Below, in pieces: positions 29,194 to 37,255 of a DNA stretch of 64,000 nucleotides. Under the pieces are notes generated by a model. It did not search any database. It was not told the origin of the DNA and worked only from the letters and a program-made list of their open reading frames with translations. The stretch's first letter is position 1, and each line of letters starts with the position of its first letter. Position numbers and translations under genes: made by a program. The stretch is from Lysobacteraceae bacterium SCN 69-320 (GTDB lineage: Bacteria; Pseudomonadota; Gammaproteobacteria; Xanthomonadales; Rhodanobacteraceae), in NCBI GenBank assembly GCA_001725155.1, contig MEFP01000010.1, forward strand, positions 62,001-126,000, in the 5' to 3' direction.

Positions 29194-29732
29194 TGCGTGC
29201 GACGCACGCCGATCGCGCGCTTCCTGCGGCGCGATGACGTGCCCGGCAAACCGGAACAGGAAGAATCGGGCCTGCAGAACAACCCATCCCCACCCAACCC
29301 TCCCCTTGAAGGGGAGGGCTTTGACACACCCCGCTTGCGAGGAATCGAGAGCGGCAGTTCCCTGAGGGCTGGCCTGAACCAACTTTCCGTTTCAGGGCTT
29401 TGACACACCCCGCTTGCGAAGAATCGAGAGCGGCAGTTCTCTGAGAGCTGGCCCGAACCAACTTTCCGTTTCAGGGCTTTGACACATCTCGCTAGTGAAG
29501 AATTGAGAGCGGCAGTTCTCTGAGAGCTGGCCCGGACAAGCCCTCCCCTTCAAGGGGGGTGAAAAGCCGTCGTTCAGAACCGCAGGTTCTGACGGCTTTG
29601 AACGCCCAACGGGCCGGAGGGTTGGGTGGGGATGGGGTTGTTCCGGGCGGTTGAACGTACCGCAGAAGTCGAGGAGGCAGAACTTCCGAAGCCAGGCTTC
29701 CCGCGCCGACAGCACGAAGACCGCGACTGCGC
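29194..29732. other. Gene-free region occupied by a composite repeat
   Basis: The 540 bp between lhr and the DUF1801 gene hold no convincing coding sequence. Nearly all of it is the structured repeat described at 29278-29642. Confidence 0.7.
29278..29642. repeat. 365-bp composite element: inverted ends, palindromes, 79-bp tandem repeat
   Basis: The outer ends (29278-29303 and 29616-29642) are inverted copies over 26-27 bp with one indel (ACCCATCCCCACCCAACCC type). Just inside are palindromes CCCTCCCCTTGAAGGGGAGG (29298-29318) and its partner at 29541-29559. Between them lie two full and one partial tandem copies of a 79-bp unit (29315, 29394 and 29473, the last ending about 29536), diverging by a few bases. 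A further nested hairpin (AAAGCCGTC...GACGGCTTT, 29563-29599) completes it. The T/A-poor palindromes could stop transcription from either side. Confidence 0.85.
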
Positions 29733-30491
29733 CTACTTCGATCGTGGCTTGGTCGCCACAGCGTCCGATCGCTTCGCCGCGCGGGAAGGACGCGCATCCG
29801 CCTTCTTCGCCGTATTCAGCGCCACGGCCGCACGGATCAGCGCGGTCAGCGCTTTCGCGTCGATCCTGGCGCCGACCGGAAAGTCGATCGCACGCCGCGT
29901 ATTGCCGCCGAGGCTGGAGTTGAACAGGCCGGACGGGTCATCGAGCGCGGCGCCGCGGGGGAATGTCGTCTTGACCGCGTTCTTGTAGATCTCGCCGGTG
30001 CAGAGGATGCCGTCATGCGACCAGACCGGGATCGCCCATTTCCACTCCTCGACCACGTCGGGATCGGCCTGGCGGATGATGTCGCGCAGGCGCGCCAGGG
30101 TCTCGCCGCGCCAGTCCTTGATGGCGGCGATGTGCGCGTCGATCCGTTGCGATGCATCCGCGGCATCGGTCGTCTTCGCGCCGCTGCCGCTGCGCTTGGC
30201 GGCACCGGCCGGCTTCGCCGCCGCAGTCCTTTTCGCGGCCGCGGCTTTCTTCGTCGCCGTGGTCTTCGTCGTGGCGAGGGCCTTCTTCGTCGCCACGGTC
30301 TTCGTCGCGGCGACGGCCTTCTTCGCCGCCGTGGTCTTTGTCGCGGCGACGCCCTTCTTCGCTGCGACAGCCGTGTCCGCGGCAGCGGCCTTCTTCGCGG
30401 CGACCGTCTTCTTCGCGGCGACGGCCTTGCTTGCCGACGGCGCCTTCGCGCCGACTGTGGTCTTCACGATGCGAGTCCTCGTCTTCTTCAT
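29733..30491 (-). CDS. DUF1801 protein with histone H1-like basic tail
   Basis: A 252-residue protein. Residues about 5-110 are a low-complexity Ala/Lys/Thr array with repeated AAKK, TKKA and AAKR units, like histone H1 or the C-terminal tails of bacterial HU/H1 proteins, likely to bind DNA. Residues about 115-225 form a DUF1801 (YdhG-like) domain: HIAAIKDWRGETLARLRDII, WKWAIPVWSHDGILCTGEIY, KTTFPRGAALDDPSGLFNS. The fusion suggests a DUF1801 domain tethered to nucleic acid. The next gene upstream (30577-31083) is a second DUF1801 protein. Start ATG 30491. Confidence 0.75.
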   Translation of the reverse strand: MKKTRTRIVKTTVGAKAPSASKAVAAKKTVAAKKAAAADTAVAAKKGVAATKTTAAKKAVAATKTVATKKALATTKTTATKKAAAAKRTAAAKPAGAAKRSGSGAKTTDAADASQRIDAHIAAIKDWRGETLARLRDIIRQADPDVVEEWKWAIPVWSHDGILCTGEIYKNAVKTTFPRGAALDDPSGLFNSSLGGNTRRAIDFPVGARIDAKALTALIRAAVALNTAKKADARPSRAAKRSDAVATKPRSK

Positions 30492-30576
30492 GAGCGGTTC
30501 CGTTGGCTGGGTATGCGGCGGCGGGGCAGGGCCATCGTCCGAAGCGGGCACGCTGCATCGTCGTTGAAAGTTCGCG

Positions 30577-31083
30577 CTAAATGCGCTCGCCGGGCAATCG
30601 GCTGGCCTGCCGTATCCAGTCGGTCAGCTGCGCTTCGTCGAGTCCGTCGTCCTCGTGGATGTGGAAATAGCGCGCCTCGGGTGTCTTCGACGCGACCGGC
30701 GGCAGCGGCCGCAGCGCCGCGCCACGGAAGAAGGCCAGCTTGATGTAGCGCGCGAAGCAATGCACGCCGAGGAACCAGCCTCGGCCCTCGATGCCGTACA
30801 GCGGCGAATTCCACTTGACCGCCTTGTTCACACCGGGAACCGCATGCTCGATCAGCGCGTCGAGACGCCGGCCGACCGCGCTTTTCCAGCCCGGCATTGC
30901 CGCGATGTAGGCCTGCACCGGCGCGTTGCCGTAGCCCTTGGCGATCTGCGGGTTGCCGCCGGAGAGCAGTCGCGGTGCGGCCGCGGCCGGATCTGCCTGC
31001 GCCTTCGGTGTGCGGCGCGCGGCAGTATCGGTGGTCCCGGCGGCGATTTTCCCGGCATGCGGATGGGGCGTTCTGGCGGCCAT
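30577..31083 (-). CDS. DUF1801 family protein
   Basis: A 168-residue DUF1801 (YdhG-like) protein: VQAYIAAMPGWKSAVGRRLD, AVKWNSPLYGIEGRGWFLGV, ARYIKLAFFRGAAL and a C-terminal HEDDGLDEAQLTDWIRQA. The start at 31083 (MAARTPHPHAGK) is preferred to a far upstream Met. It is a paralogue of the neighbour at 29733-30491, 85 nt away on the same strand, without the basic tail. The biochemical function of DUF1801 is not established. Confidence 0.75.
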   Translation of the reverse strand: MAARTPHPHAGKIAAGTTDTAARRTPKAQADPAAAAPRLLSGGNPQIAKGYGNAPVQAYIAAMPGWKSAVGRRLDALIEHAVPGVNKAVKWNSPLYGIEGRGWFLGVHCFARYIKLAFFRGAALRPLPPVASKTPEARYFHIHEDDGLDEAQLTDWIRQASRLPGERI

Positions 31084-31238
31084 GCAGCCTGCTCCAACGG
31101 CGAAAATGCGCCAGCATCTATAGCCGAAGCGGCCGACGCGGTGAAGCCGTGCGTGGAAGAACCCGCTTGGGCAAACGGCGCCGTCGTCGTTTTCGTTCCG
31201 GCTTGAGCGCGCCGGCCTTCCGGTGGCAGCATCGCACG

Positions 31239-31673
31239 ATGCCTTCACGTCCCGCTGCCGCGACCACCCTGCGCGACCTCGCCCGCCTGCGCCGCGTCAA
31301 GGACCGCATCGACCGGGAGTATGCGCAGCCGCTGGACGTCGAGGCGCTCGCGCGCGGCGCGCACATGTCGGCGGGGCATCTGAGCCGGCAGTTCCGGCTG
31401 GCCTATGGCGAATCGGTACATGCCTATCTGATGACGCGGCGCATCGAGCGGGCGATGGCTCTGCTGCGTCGCGGCGACCTCAGCGTGACGGCGATCTGTT
31501 TCGCGGTCGGCTGTTCGTCGCTCGGCACGTTCAGCACGCGTTTCACCGAACTGGTCGGCATGTCGCCCAGCGTCTACCGGCGCGAGGCGGCGCAGGCCAC
31601 GGCCGGCATTCCGTCCTGCGTGGCGCGGCAGGTCACGCGACCGATCAGGAATCGAGAAGCGCCGTCGGGCTGA
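31239..31673 (+). CDS. AraC-family regulator, DNA-binding domain only
   Basis: A 144-residue protein consisting almost only of an AraC/XylS double helix-turn-helix: DVEALARGAHMSAGHLSRQF (first HTH, about 32-51) and LSVTAICFAVGCSSLGTFST (second HTH), ending in the typical VGMSPSVYRRE. There is no N-terminal effector domain, so it probably senses through expression level or a partner protein. The VOC gene 46 nt downstream is the likely target and partner; AraC-VOC pairs of this type are common. Confidence 0.8.
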   Translation: MPSRPAAATTLRDLARLRRVKDRIDREYAQPLDVEALARGAHMSAGHLSRQFRLAYGESVHAYLMTRRIERAMALLRRGDLSVTAICFAVGCSSLGTFSTRFTELVGMSPSVYRREAAQATAGIPSCVARQVTRPIRNREAPSG

Positions 31674-31719
31674 CCCGGCTTAGCATGACGGCTCCGACCT
31701 TCCCTGGAGCGCGCTTGCC

Positions 31720-32127
31720 ATGAATCTGTCGATCCACGCGAGTTTTCTGCCGCATACCGATGCGGACGCCGCGCTGGCGTTCTATCGCGACACCCTGGGT
31801 TTCGAAGTGCGCAACGACGTCGGCTATAACGGCCTGCGCTGGATCACGGTAGGTCCGGCCGGCCAGCCCGGAACCTCAATCGTGCTGCATCCGCCGGCGG
31901 TCGGCCCCGGCATTACCGACGAGGAGCGGCGCACCGTCGCCGAGATGATGGCCAAGGGCACCTACGCGACCTTGCTGCTCGCCACGCCGGATCTCGAGGG
32001 CGTGTTCGCCCGGCTGCAGGCCAGCGACGCGGAGATCGTCGAAGTGCCAACCGATCAGCCCTACGGCGTGCGCGACTGCGCCGTGCGCGATCCGTCCGGC
32101 AACCTGCTGCGCATCCAGCAGCGCTGA
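31720..32127 (+). CDS. VOC-family (glyoxalase/bleomycin resistance-like) protein
   Basis: A 135-residue vicinal-oxygen-chelate fold protein: SFLPHTDADAALAFYRDTLG, GLRWITVGP, ATPDLEGVFARLQASDAE, YGVRDCAVRDPSGNLLRIQQ. The D-P-x-G-N end is typical. Metal-ligand positions are partly changed, so enzyme versus binding protein is open. It follows the AraC-type regulator by 46 nt and is probably controlled by it. Confidence 0.8.
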   Translation: MNLSIHASFLPHTDADAALAFYRDTLGFEVRNDVGYNGLRWITVGPAGQPGTSIVLHPPAVGPGITDEERRTVAEMMAKGTYATLLLATPDLEGVFARLQASDAEIVEVPTDQPYGVRDCAVRDPSGNLLRIQQR

Positions 32128-32228
32128 AGTCTGCCGGTCCTGCAGGTCCGTGAAGCCGGCTTCGGCCGGCGAGCCGGAGCTTCGCGCGATCCGCGCTTCC
32201 GGTGCCCCGATTCCAACCGGAGAAACGC

Positions 32229-32447
32229 ATGAACCGGAACAACGCAATACGGCAGTTCCACCGCTGGGTGTCCATCGCGTTCACGCTCAGTGTGGCCGCG
32301 ACCTTCATCGCACTGGCGCAGGAGAAGCCCGTGATCTGGGTTTCCTACGTGCCGCTGCTGCCGCTGGCCCTGCTCGTGGCCACCGGCCTGTATCTGTTTG
32401 CGCTGCCGTATGTGGCGCGGCGGCGTGCGAATGCCGGCGCCGGCTGA
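32229..32447 (+). CDS. Small two-helix membrane protein
   Basis: A 72-residue protein with two hydrophobic helices (VSIAFTLSVAATFIALA and YVPLLPLALLVATGLYLFAL), a basic N-terminus and a basic tail. The ATG at 32229 follows GGAGAAACGC, a plausible ribosome binding site. Similar small proteins are common next to transport or stress genes in xanthomonads; no function can be assigned. Confidence 0.6.
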   Translation: MNRNNAIRQFHRWVSIAFTLSVAATFIALAQEKPVIWVSYVPLLPLALLVATGLYLFALPYVARRRANAGAG

Positions 32448-32843
32448 TCGAGGCGGGCCGGGTCCACCGATCGCGGCGGATCCGGCCCGATGTCCCGTGC
32501 AGCCAGCGCAGGGCGTCGCGCACGACGCCCTGCGGGAACGCCAAGGTCGAGGCGGGGCCGGTATCGTCGAGGATCGTGCGGGCGATCAGCCGACTCATCG
32601 GCGCGCGTACGCCGAAATGGTCGGCGTCGTCGACGGCGACGAAGCTCGGCTGCGGAGTGCGCGGGGCGAGATTCATCGTCTGGAACGGGGGACGTTGCTG
32701 CGATCCATGCCTTCTGAGCGTTTTCGCCGCGTTCCTGCGCTAGGCGCCATTGGCGTGTCGGCTCGGAGCGATGCCGACGCCCCGGCGGCGGCCATCCCCG
32801 CGGCCGTCCGCCGCACCCCGGCCATCGACGCAGGAGGAATGCC
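32448..32843. other. Gap with possible gene remnant
   Basis: About 400 bp. On the minus strand, 32480-32676 carries a fragment resembling the end of an alpha/beta hydrolase (listed separately). The rest shows no coding signal, promoter or repeat that I can support. Confidence 0.4.
32480..32676 (-). pseudogene. Possible alpha/beta-hydrolase C-terminal remnant
   Basis: The minus strand encodes SFVAVDDADHFGVRAPMSRL followed by IARTILDDTGPAS, which reads like the His-containing end of prolyl-oligopeptidase-type hydrolases (typical form ADHFSVLAP...LIA..IL.DTG). No nucleophile, fold core or normal start is present upstream, where an in-frame stop precedes. A decayed gene end is the simplest reading; chance similarity is possible. 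Confidence 0.3.
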
Positions 32844-33176
32844 GTGTCCTATACCATCGTGCTGAACCAGAGCGGCGCGCTGCCTCAGGTCTATCCGTTC
32901 TCCGTGCCGATCGACGGCGACGTGACGATTGCCTTCTCCGGCACCTGCTGGAGCACCGCCGCGAACAGCCTCGGCGGCGTCGTGGTCTTCCTCGACGATG
33001 CGCAGATCGGCGAAGCGCCGCTGTTCTTCAATGCCGCCAGCCAGCACATGGCCCTGCCGACGCAGTTCTTCGCGGTCACCCTGACGCCGGGCCCGCATAC
33101 GATCACGCTCAAGCCGCTGACAGCCAATACCATCAGCGACAAGAACGATTTCTTCTCGCTGTGGGTGGTGGACTGA
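32844..33176 (+). CDS. Small beta-rich protein of unknown function
   Basis: A 110-residue soluble protein with GTG start at 32844, set by AGGAGG six nt upstream (the nearby ATG at 32839 is out of frame). Alternating hydrophobic strands dominate: YTIVLNQSGALPQVYPFSV, DVTIAFSGTCWST, GGVVVFLDDAQIG and HTITLKPLTAN. This suggests a small beta-sandwich. No signal peptide and no recognised family. Stand-alone gene. Confidence 0.6.
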   Translation: MSYTIVLNQSGALPQVYPFSVPIDGDVTIAFSGTCWSTAANSLGGVVVFLDDAQIGEAPLFFNAASQHMALPTQFFAVTLTPGPHTITLKPLTANTISDKNDFFSLWVVD

Positions 33177-33400
33177 GCGAAGACGCCGCAGGTCCCGGGG
33201 GCCGGCGGAACAGCGGGGATAGTCCCGCCTCATGCCGTCGCGCAGACAGCCGCACAGCGGTTTCAGGTCCGGTGCGGCGCGACGCGGGGCGACCTGGGGC
33301 AGGTCGTCGGCCGGATGGAGCCCGGATCGTTGGTGCAGGCCGGGTAAACGTACCACCCGGGCATTCGCAACAGGCGCCGAAGTGGCCGGGCCATGCGGGT

Positions 33401-34018
33401 TCAGCGGATCGGCCGCAGCAGCAACAGCAGGCAAAGCACCAGCATGAACGCGGCCATCAGCGCGTCGAGCACGCGCCAGGCGCGCGGACTGCGGAATACC
33501 GGCAGCAGCAGGCGCGCGCCGTAGCCCAGACTGGCGAACCAGGTCAGGCTGGCCGTGCAGGCGCCGGCGGCGAAGGCCCAGCGCGCGGCATCCGGATAGC
33601 GCGTCGACAGGCTGCCGAGCAGCACCATCGTGTCGAGATAGACATGTGGATTGAGGAAGGTGAAGGCGAGGCAGGCAAGCAGCGCGCGGCGCCAGTCCGC
33701 TTCGCCGGCACCGCCCGGCGCGAGGGCCGACGTGCCGTGCCAGGCGCGCTGCGCCGCCAGCAGGCCGTAGGCGGCGAGAAATGCCGCGCCGCCGAAGCGC
33801 AGGGCCTGCAACAGCGCCGGCCATTCGTTCACGAGCGCGCCGATGCCGGCGACGCCGGCGAGGATCAGCGCGATGTCGCCGAACAGACAGACCGCAACGA
33901 CGAGACCGACATGGCGGCGTTGCAGTCCCTGACGCAGCACGAACGCGTTCTGGGCGCCGATGGCGATGATGAGGCCGGCGCCGGCGACGAAGCCGGCGGA
34001 GGCGGCAGCAAGGAGCAT
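33401..34018 (-). CDS. argO: LysE/ArgO-type amino acid exporter
   Basis: A 205-residue inner-membrane exporter with six hydrophobic helices and the LysE family signatures LIIAIGAQNAFVLRQGLQR near the N-terminus and ACLAFTFLNPHVYLDTMVLL in the middle. ArgO exports arginine (and lysine or canavanine). The divergent neighbour is an ArgP/LysG-type regulator, the usual controller of this transporter, which supports the assignment. Confidence 0.85.
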   Translation of the reverse strand: MLLAAASAGFVAGAGLIIAIGAQNAFVLRQGLQRRHVGLVVAVCLFGDIALILAGVAGIGALVNEWPALLQALRFGGAAFLAAYGLLAAQRAWHGTSALAPGGAGEADWRRALLACLAFTFLNPHVYLDTMVLLGSLSTRYPDAARWAFAAGACTASLTWFASLGYGARLLLPVFRSPRAWRVLDALMAAFMLVLCLLLLLRPIR

Positions 34019-34074
34019 GGGTAGATCCGGCAGGAAGGAGGCGCAGCCTGCCGTCTCGCGGCTGCTTCAGGCCA

Positions 34075-34115
34075 GCTAATTTTTCTTTACGCTATGAAGC
34101 AATGCTAATCCGGAG
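34075..34115. promoter_or_regulatory. Divergent argO-argP promoter/operator region
   Basis: A short AT-rich stretch (CTAATTTTTCTTTACGCTAT...) between the divergent genes contains a direct repeat of GCTAAT (34075 and 34103) and a possible minus-strand promoter TTGCTT-N17-TTAGCT for argO. GGAG at 34112 precedes the argP GTG. It is the expected ArgP-binding region. Confidence 0.45.
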
Positions 34116-34123
34116 ATTTCGCC

Positions 34124-35020
34124 GTGGACCTCGTGCATCCGCAGCTCGCCGCATTCGCGGCCGTGCTCGAAGAAGGCAGTTTCGACGCGGCGGCGCGCCG
34201 CCTCGCCGTCACGCCATCGGCCGTGTCGCAGCGGATCAAGGCGCTGGAGGATCGCCTCGGCCAGGTGCTCGTCGTGCGCCTGGCGCCGTGCCGGCCGACG
34301 CCGGCCGGCGAGCAGCTGCTGCGCCGCGTGCGGCCGATGCTCGCGCTGGAGGCCGAGGCGCTGGCCGACTTCATGCCGGAACGCAGCGCGCCGGCGCTCG
34401 TGCGGCCGATTCCGATCGCCGTCAACGAGGATTCGCTGGTGACCTGGTTCGTCGCCGCGCTGGCGCAGCTGCACGAACAGTACGGCTATCTGTTCGATGT
34501 GCGTGTGGACGACCAGGATCACACGCTCGACCTGCTGCGTGACGGCTCGGTGCTCGGCGCCGTCACGGCCGAGGCCACGCCGCTGCAGGGCTGCAACGTG
34601 CATGCGCTGGGTGCGATGCGCTATCGCGCGATCGCCGCGCCGGCGTTCGCTGCGCGCCATTTCGCCGCCGGCGTGGATGCGGCGGCGCTGGCCCGCGCGC
34701 CGATGATCGTGTTCAACCGCAAGGATGCGCTGCAATGGCGCTTCGTGCGCCGGATCACGCGGGCGCGGCTCGCGCCGCCGGTGCACTGTCTGCCCACATC
34801 GACGGGTTTCGTCGACGCCGCGGCGCGCGGCCTGGGCTGGTGTCTCGCGCCCGAGTCGCTGATCGCGCCGGCGCTGCGCGACCGACACATCGTCATCGTC
34901 GACCCGGCGCGCTGGCTCGACGTTCCGCTGTACTGGCAGCACGCGGCCGTACGCTCGAGCACGTTGCAGCAGATCGGCCAGGTGCTGCGCAGCGCGGCGG
35001 CCGATGCCTTGCGTGCGTGA
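34124..35020 (+). CDS. argP: LysR-type regulator of arginine export
   Basis: A 298-residue LysR-type regulator. The winged HTH covers about residues 4-62 (FAAVLEEGSFDAAARRLAVT, SAVSQRIKALEDRLGQVLVV). The periplasmic-binding-protein-like effector domain follows to the end (PIAVNEDSLVTWFVAALAQL). The overall pattern, including the VHPQLAAFAAVLEEGSF start, fits ArgP/LysG (IciA). It should sense arginine or lysine and activate argO. The start is GTG 34124 with GGAG 8 nt upstream. Divergently arranged with argO. Confidence 0.85.
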   Translation: MDLVHPQLAAFAAVLEEGSFDAAARRLAVTPSAVSQRIKALEDRLGQVLVVRLAPCRPTPAGEQLLRRVRPMLALEAEALADFMPERSAPALVRPIPIAVNEDSLVTWFVAALAQLHEQYGYLFDVRVDDQDHTLDLLRDGSVLGAVTAEATPLQGCNVHALGAMRYRAIAAPAFAARHFAAGVDAAALARAPMIVFNRKDALQWRFVRRITRARLAPPVHCLPTSTGFVDAAARGLGWCLAPESLIAPALRDRHIVIVDPARWLDVPLYWQHAAVRSSTLQQIGQVLRSAAADALRA

Positions 35021-35097
35021 AGAGGCCACGCCGTTCGCGCGCGTCGTGCAGCGGTCAGACTTTCGTCGGATAGTCGGCGAAAGCTCCCGGCGGCGTG

Positions 35098-35103
35098 TAT
35101 GCT
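35098..35103 (+). promoter_or_regulatory. -10 box of the globin gene
   Basis: TATGCT in GGCGTGTATGCTTTCCGG, 48 nt before the globin ATG. No clear -35. Confidence 0.35.
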
Positions 35104-35150
35104 TTCCGGCTTTTTGCAGCCGCCGCGTGCGATGCGGCGAGACGGGACGC

Positions 35151-35555
35151 ATGACGGACAACTACGACGACCTTCAGGCCAGCTACGGACGCTGCCTGCG
35201 CGCGAACGGATTCATCGAGCGCTTCTACGAGATTTTTCTCGCCAGCCATGCGGACATCGCGCCGATGTTCGAGAAGACCGATTTCCGTCAGCAGCGGCTT
35301 GCCCTGCGTCGCGGCATCTCGATCGCGATCTCGCATGCGGCCGGTACGGCCATGGTCCGGCGCAGCGTCGGCGAAATGGCGCAGGTGCATTCGCGCAGCG
35401 GCCGTACGCCGGTGCGGCCGTCGCTGTATGCCCACTGGATCGACAGTCTGATCGCCGCGGTCCGCGAAAAGGACCCGCAGGCGAATCCGGCCCTGCTCGA
35501 ACGCTGGCGCCGGGCCATGGGCGTCGTCGTGGAAAGCTTCAGCGGAAGCTACTGA
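35151..35555 (+). CDS. Globin
   Basis: A 134-residue haem globin. The N-terminal helices read YGRCLRANGFIERFYEIFLA; FEKTDFRQQRLALRRGISI corresponds to the CD/E region; the proximal His lies in MAQVHSRSGRTPVRPSLYAH. The HSRSG...LYxxWxxxL pattern is typical of single-domain bacterial globins. Such proteins bind O2 or NO. It is a single gene downstream of argP (130-nt gap with its own -10). Confidence 0.75.
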   Translation: MTDNYDDLQASYGRCLRANGFIERFYEIFLASHADIAPMFEKTDFRQQRLALRRGISIAISHAAGTAMVRRSVGEMAQVHSRSGRTPVRPSLYAHWIDSLIAAVREKDPQANPALLERWRRAMGVVVESFSGSY

Positions 35556-35654
35556 GTCGCCGCTGCGGCCGATTGCCGGCGGCGCCGATAACGAAGCGGT
35601 GACGGGCTCGCGCATCGGCCCGGGCCGATGCGCGAATGACCGGCTGCGGGCGTG

Positions 35655-36767
35655 TTACTGGAAATCCCCGGCGAAGATCACGTCGTCGTGGGCCTCGTAG
35701 GCGCCGATGTCGATGTGGCTGCCGAAGACACGCGCGCCGCCGGACAGGTCCAGAGACGGCGCGCCACCCGGCGGCGAGTCCTTGCCGCGGTCGCGCGCGC
35801 GCGATTCGGGGGCGAGCGCATAGTTGTTGTCGCCGGCGAAGCGCGGGTCCAGCGACAGGTTCGCAGCGCCGGTGCTGCCCGGTCCGGCGATACCGCGCTG
35901 CGTGCCCTGGATGTTGTTGGCGCTGTAGATGCGTGCCGTGCCGATGTCGAGATCGACGCGGTTGGTGCCCGCGTCGTTGCCATAGAGGATGTTGTTGCTC
36001 AGATAGACCTGGCTGACCGACGCCGTGGAGCTCAGCAACTGCAGGCCGCCGGTGCCGTCGCTGCCGAGGGTCGACAGATTGTCGGCCACCGTGTTGTTCG
36101 TCACGTAGCTGCTCTTGCTGGCGACGAGCGTGGAGCGGGTCACGTCGAGGTAGGCGCCAGCGCCGAAACGCGCCACGTTGTTCACGATCAGGTTGTTGCG
36201 CACATACAGCTGCAGTGCCGAGGCGGCAAAGGCGCCGCCGTAGCCGTTGTAGACGGCGCAGCCGGTGAACACGTTCCTGTCCAGCATCAGGTCGCCGCTG
36301 TTGTTGCTGAAGTAGGCGCAGCCGCCGTTGCTGCTGCCGAACGTGCCCAGGCCGTTGCGCAGCTCGATGTTGCGGAAGCCCGAGATCGTCGCGCTGTCGA
36401 TGTTCGCGTGCTGCCATTCGACGAAGAACAGCCGATAGTTGTTGCTGCCGTCGAAGATCGTGTCCTGCGGATGCGTGCTCTGGGCCTGGCAGGTCGCATC
36501 CCAGCCGCCGCTGATGCGCAGCATCTCGCCGTCGGTGACGTGGACTTCGAAGCAGGCCAGTGCATCGCACTGGGCGCCGGTCGGCTGATAGAAGCCGCTG
36601 CGGACCTTTATCTCGTCGGAGAAGCCATTCGTGCTTGCCTCGGCCAGCTTGGCCTTGAGGTCCGCGATCGTGCCGACGCAGTAGGAAATGGCCCAGACCG
36701 GACGCAGCGGCAGCGCCGCGAACACCAGCGCGAGCAGGGCCAAGGGGAAGGAAACGCGGGTACGCAT
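35655..36767 (-). CDS. Secreted right-handed beta-helix protein with DVIFAGDFQ tail
   Basis: A 370-residue exported protein. The signal peptide (VSFPLALLALVFAALPLRPVW) is followed by a parallel beta-helix made of NNxI/N-ladder turns (DATISGFRNIELRNG, LYVRNNLIVNNVARFGAGAY, VYLSNNILYGNDA, IYSANNIQGTQ). It closes with the choice-of-anchor Q type end (LSLDPRFAGDNNYALAPESR, then FGSHIDIGAYEAHDD). It ends in DVIFAGDFQ, matching the tails of the FG-GAP protein (12232) and the ELWxxDGT protein (63439). The ATG at 36767 begins the signal peptide. Probably displayed outside the cell; possible polysaccharide binding or lyase role, no catalytic residues assigned. Confidence 0.8.
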   Translation of the reverse strand: MRTRVSFPLALLALVFAALPLRPVWAISYCVGTIADLKAKLAEASTNGFSDEIKVRSGFYQPTGAQCDALACFEVHVTDGEMLRISGGWDATCQAQSTHPQDTIFDGSNNYRLFFVEWQHANIDSATISGFRNIELRNGLGTFGSSNGGCAYFSNNSGDLMLDRNVFTGCAVYNGYGGAFAASALQLYVRNNLIVNNVARFGAGAYLDVTRSTLVASKSSYVTNNTVADNLSTLGSDGTGGLQLLSSTASVSQVYLSNNILYGNDAGTNRVDLDIGTARIYSANNIQGTQRGIAGPGSTGAANLSLDPRFAGDNNYALAPESRARDRGKDSPPGGAPSLDLSGGARVFGSHIDIGAYEAHDDVIFAGDFQ

Positions 36768-37255
36768 GGTCGTGCTCCGGTAGTGAAGGAAGAGCGGCGC
36801 CGGAGGCCCGGCGCGACGGGGAGCAAGACTGGCGGCCGCTCGGCGCTGCCGCCTGACGGCAAGCTTTGGGCTGCGTGATCGGATGATTATTTCGCGACGA
36901 ATCAATCGGCTGCGCTGTGCTTCGGCGCCGGTCCTAAAGGAGTTGCGTGTTCCGAAAGGGCTGGACATGACCGCTGTGGGGCCGGTCACCGCCGCAGTGC
37001 CGGCCGGAAGCGGCGGATTGGCCGGGCACTAACACTCCGGGAACGCCGACGCCGCGGCGCGCGTGTTGTGGCGTGCGTGCCGCGTCCCGGAAACACCCTC
37101 GCTCGGCTTACGGCCGGGCAGGGCGTCAGCGTAGGATGGCGCGCATCGGGGCGAAGGAGCCCGGCAGGGCGGGCCGGCCCTGATCCGGTCACGCTGCCGG
37201 TTCCGTCCATCGTGTCCGCTGCCGAAGCGGCGGCGTTTCTTCCCAAGGATCAGAC
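36768..37255. other. Gene-free divergent region
   Basis: About 490 bp between divergent secreted-protein genes. There is a modestly AT-richer stretch near 36876-36912 (GATGATTATTTCGCGACGAA) which may hold a promoter for the minus-strand gene. I see no gene, repeat or terminator here; a short minus-strand frame (36986-37246) has no protein-like features. Confidence 0.4.

Noticed and set aside
29315-29536. CRISPR-like array
   Set aside because: The 79-bp units are directly adjacent with no unique spacers, and there are no cas genes.
29278-29642. Insertion sequence
   Set aside because: The element has inverted ends but no transposase coding capacity within 365 bp.
36986-37246. An 86-codon minus-strand frame in the divergent gap
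   Set aside because: Arg/Pro/Ala-rich, no ribosome binding site, no hydrophobic or domain pattern.
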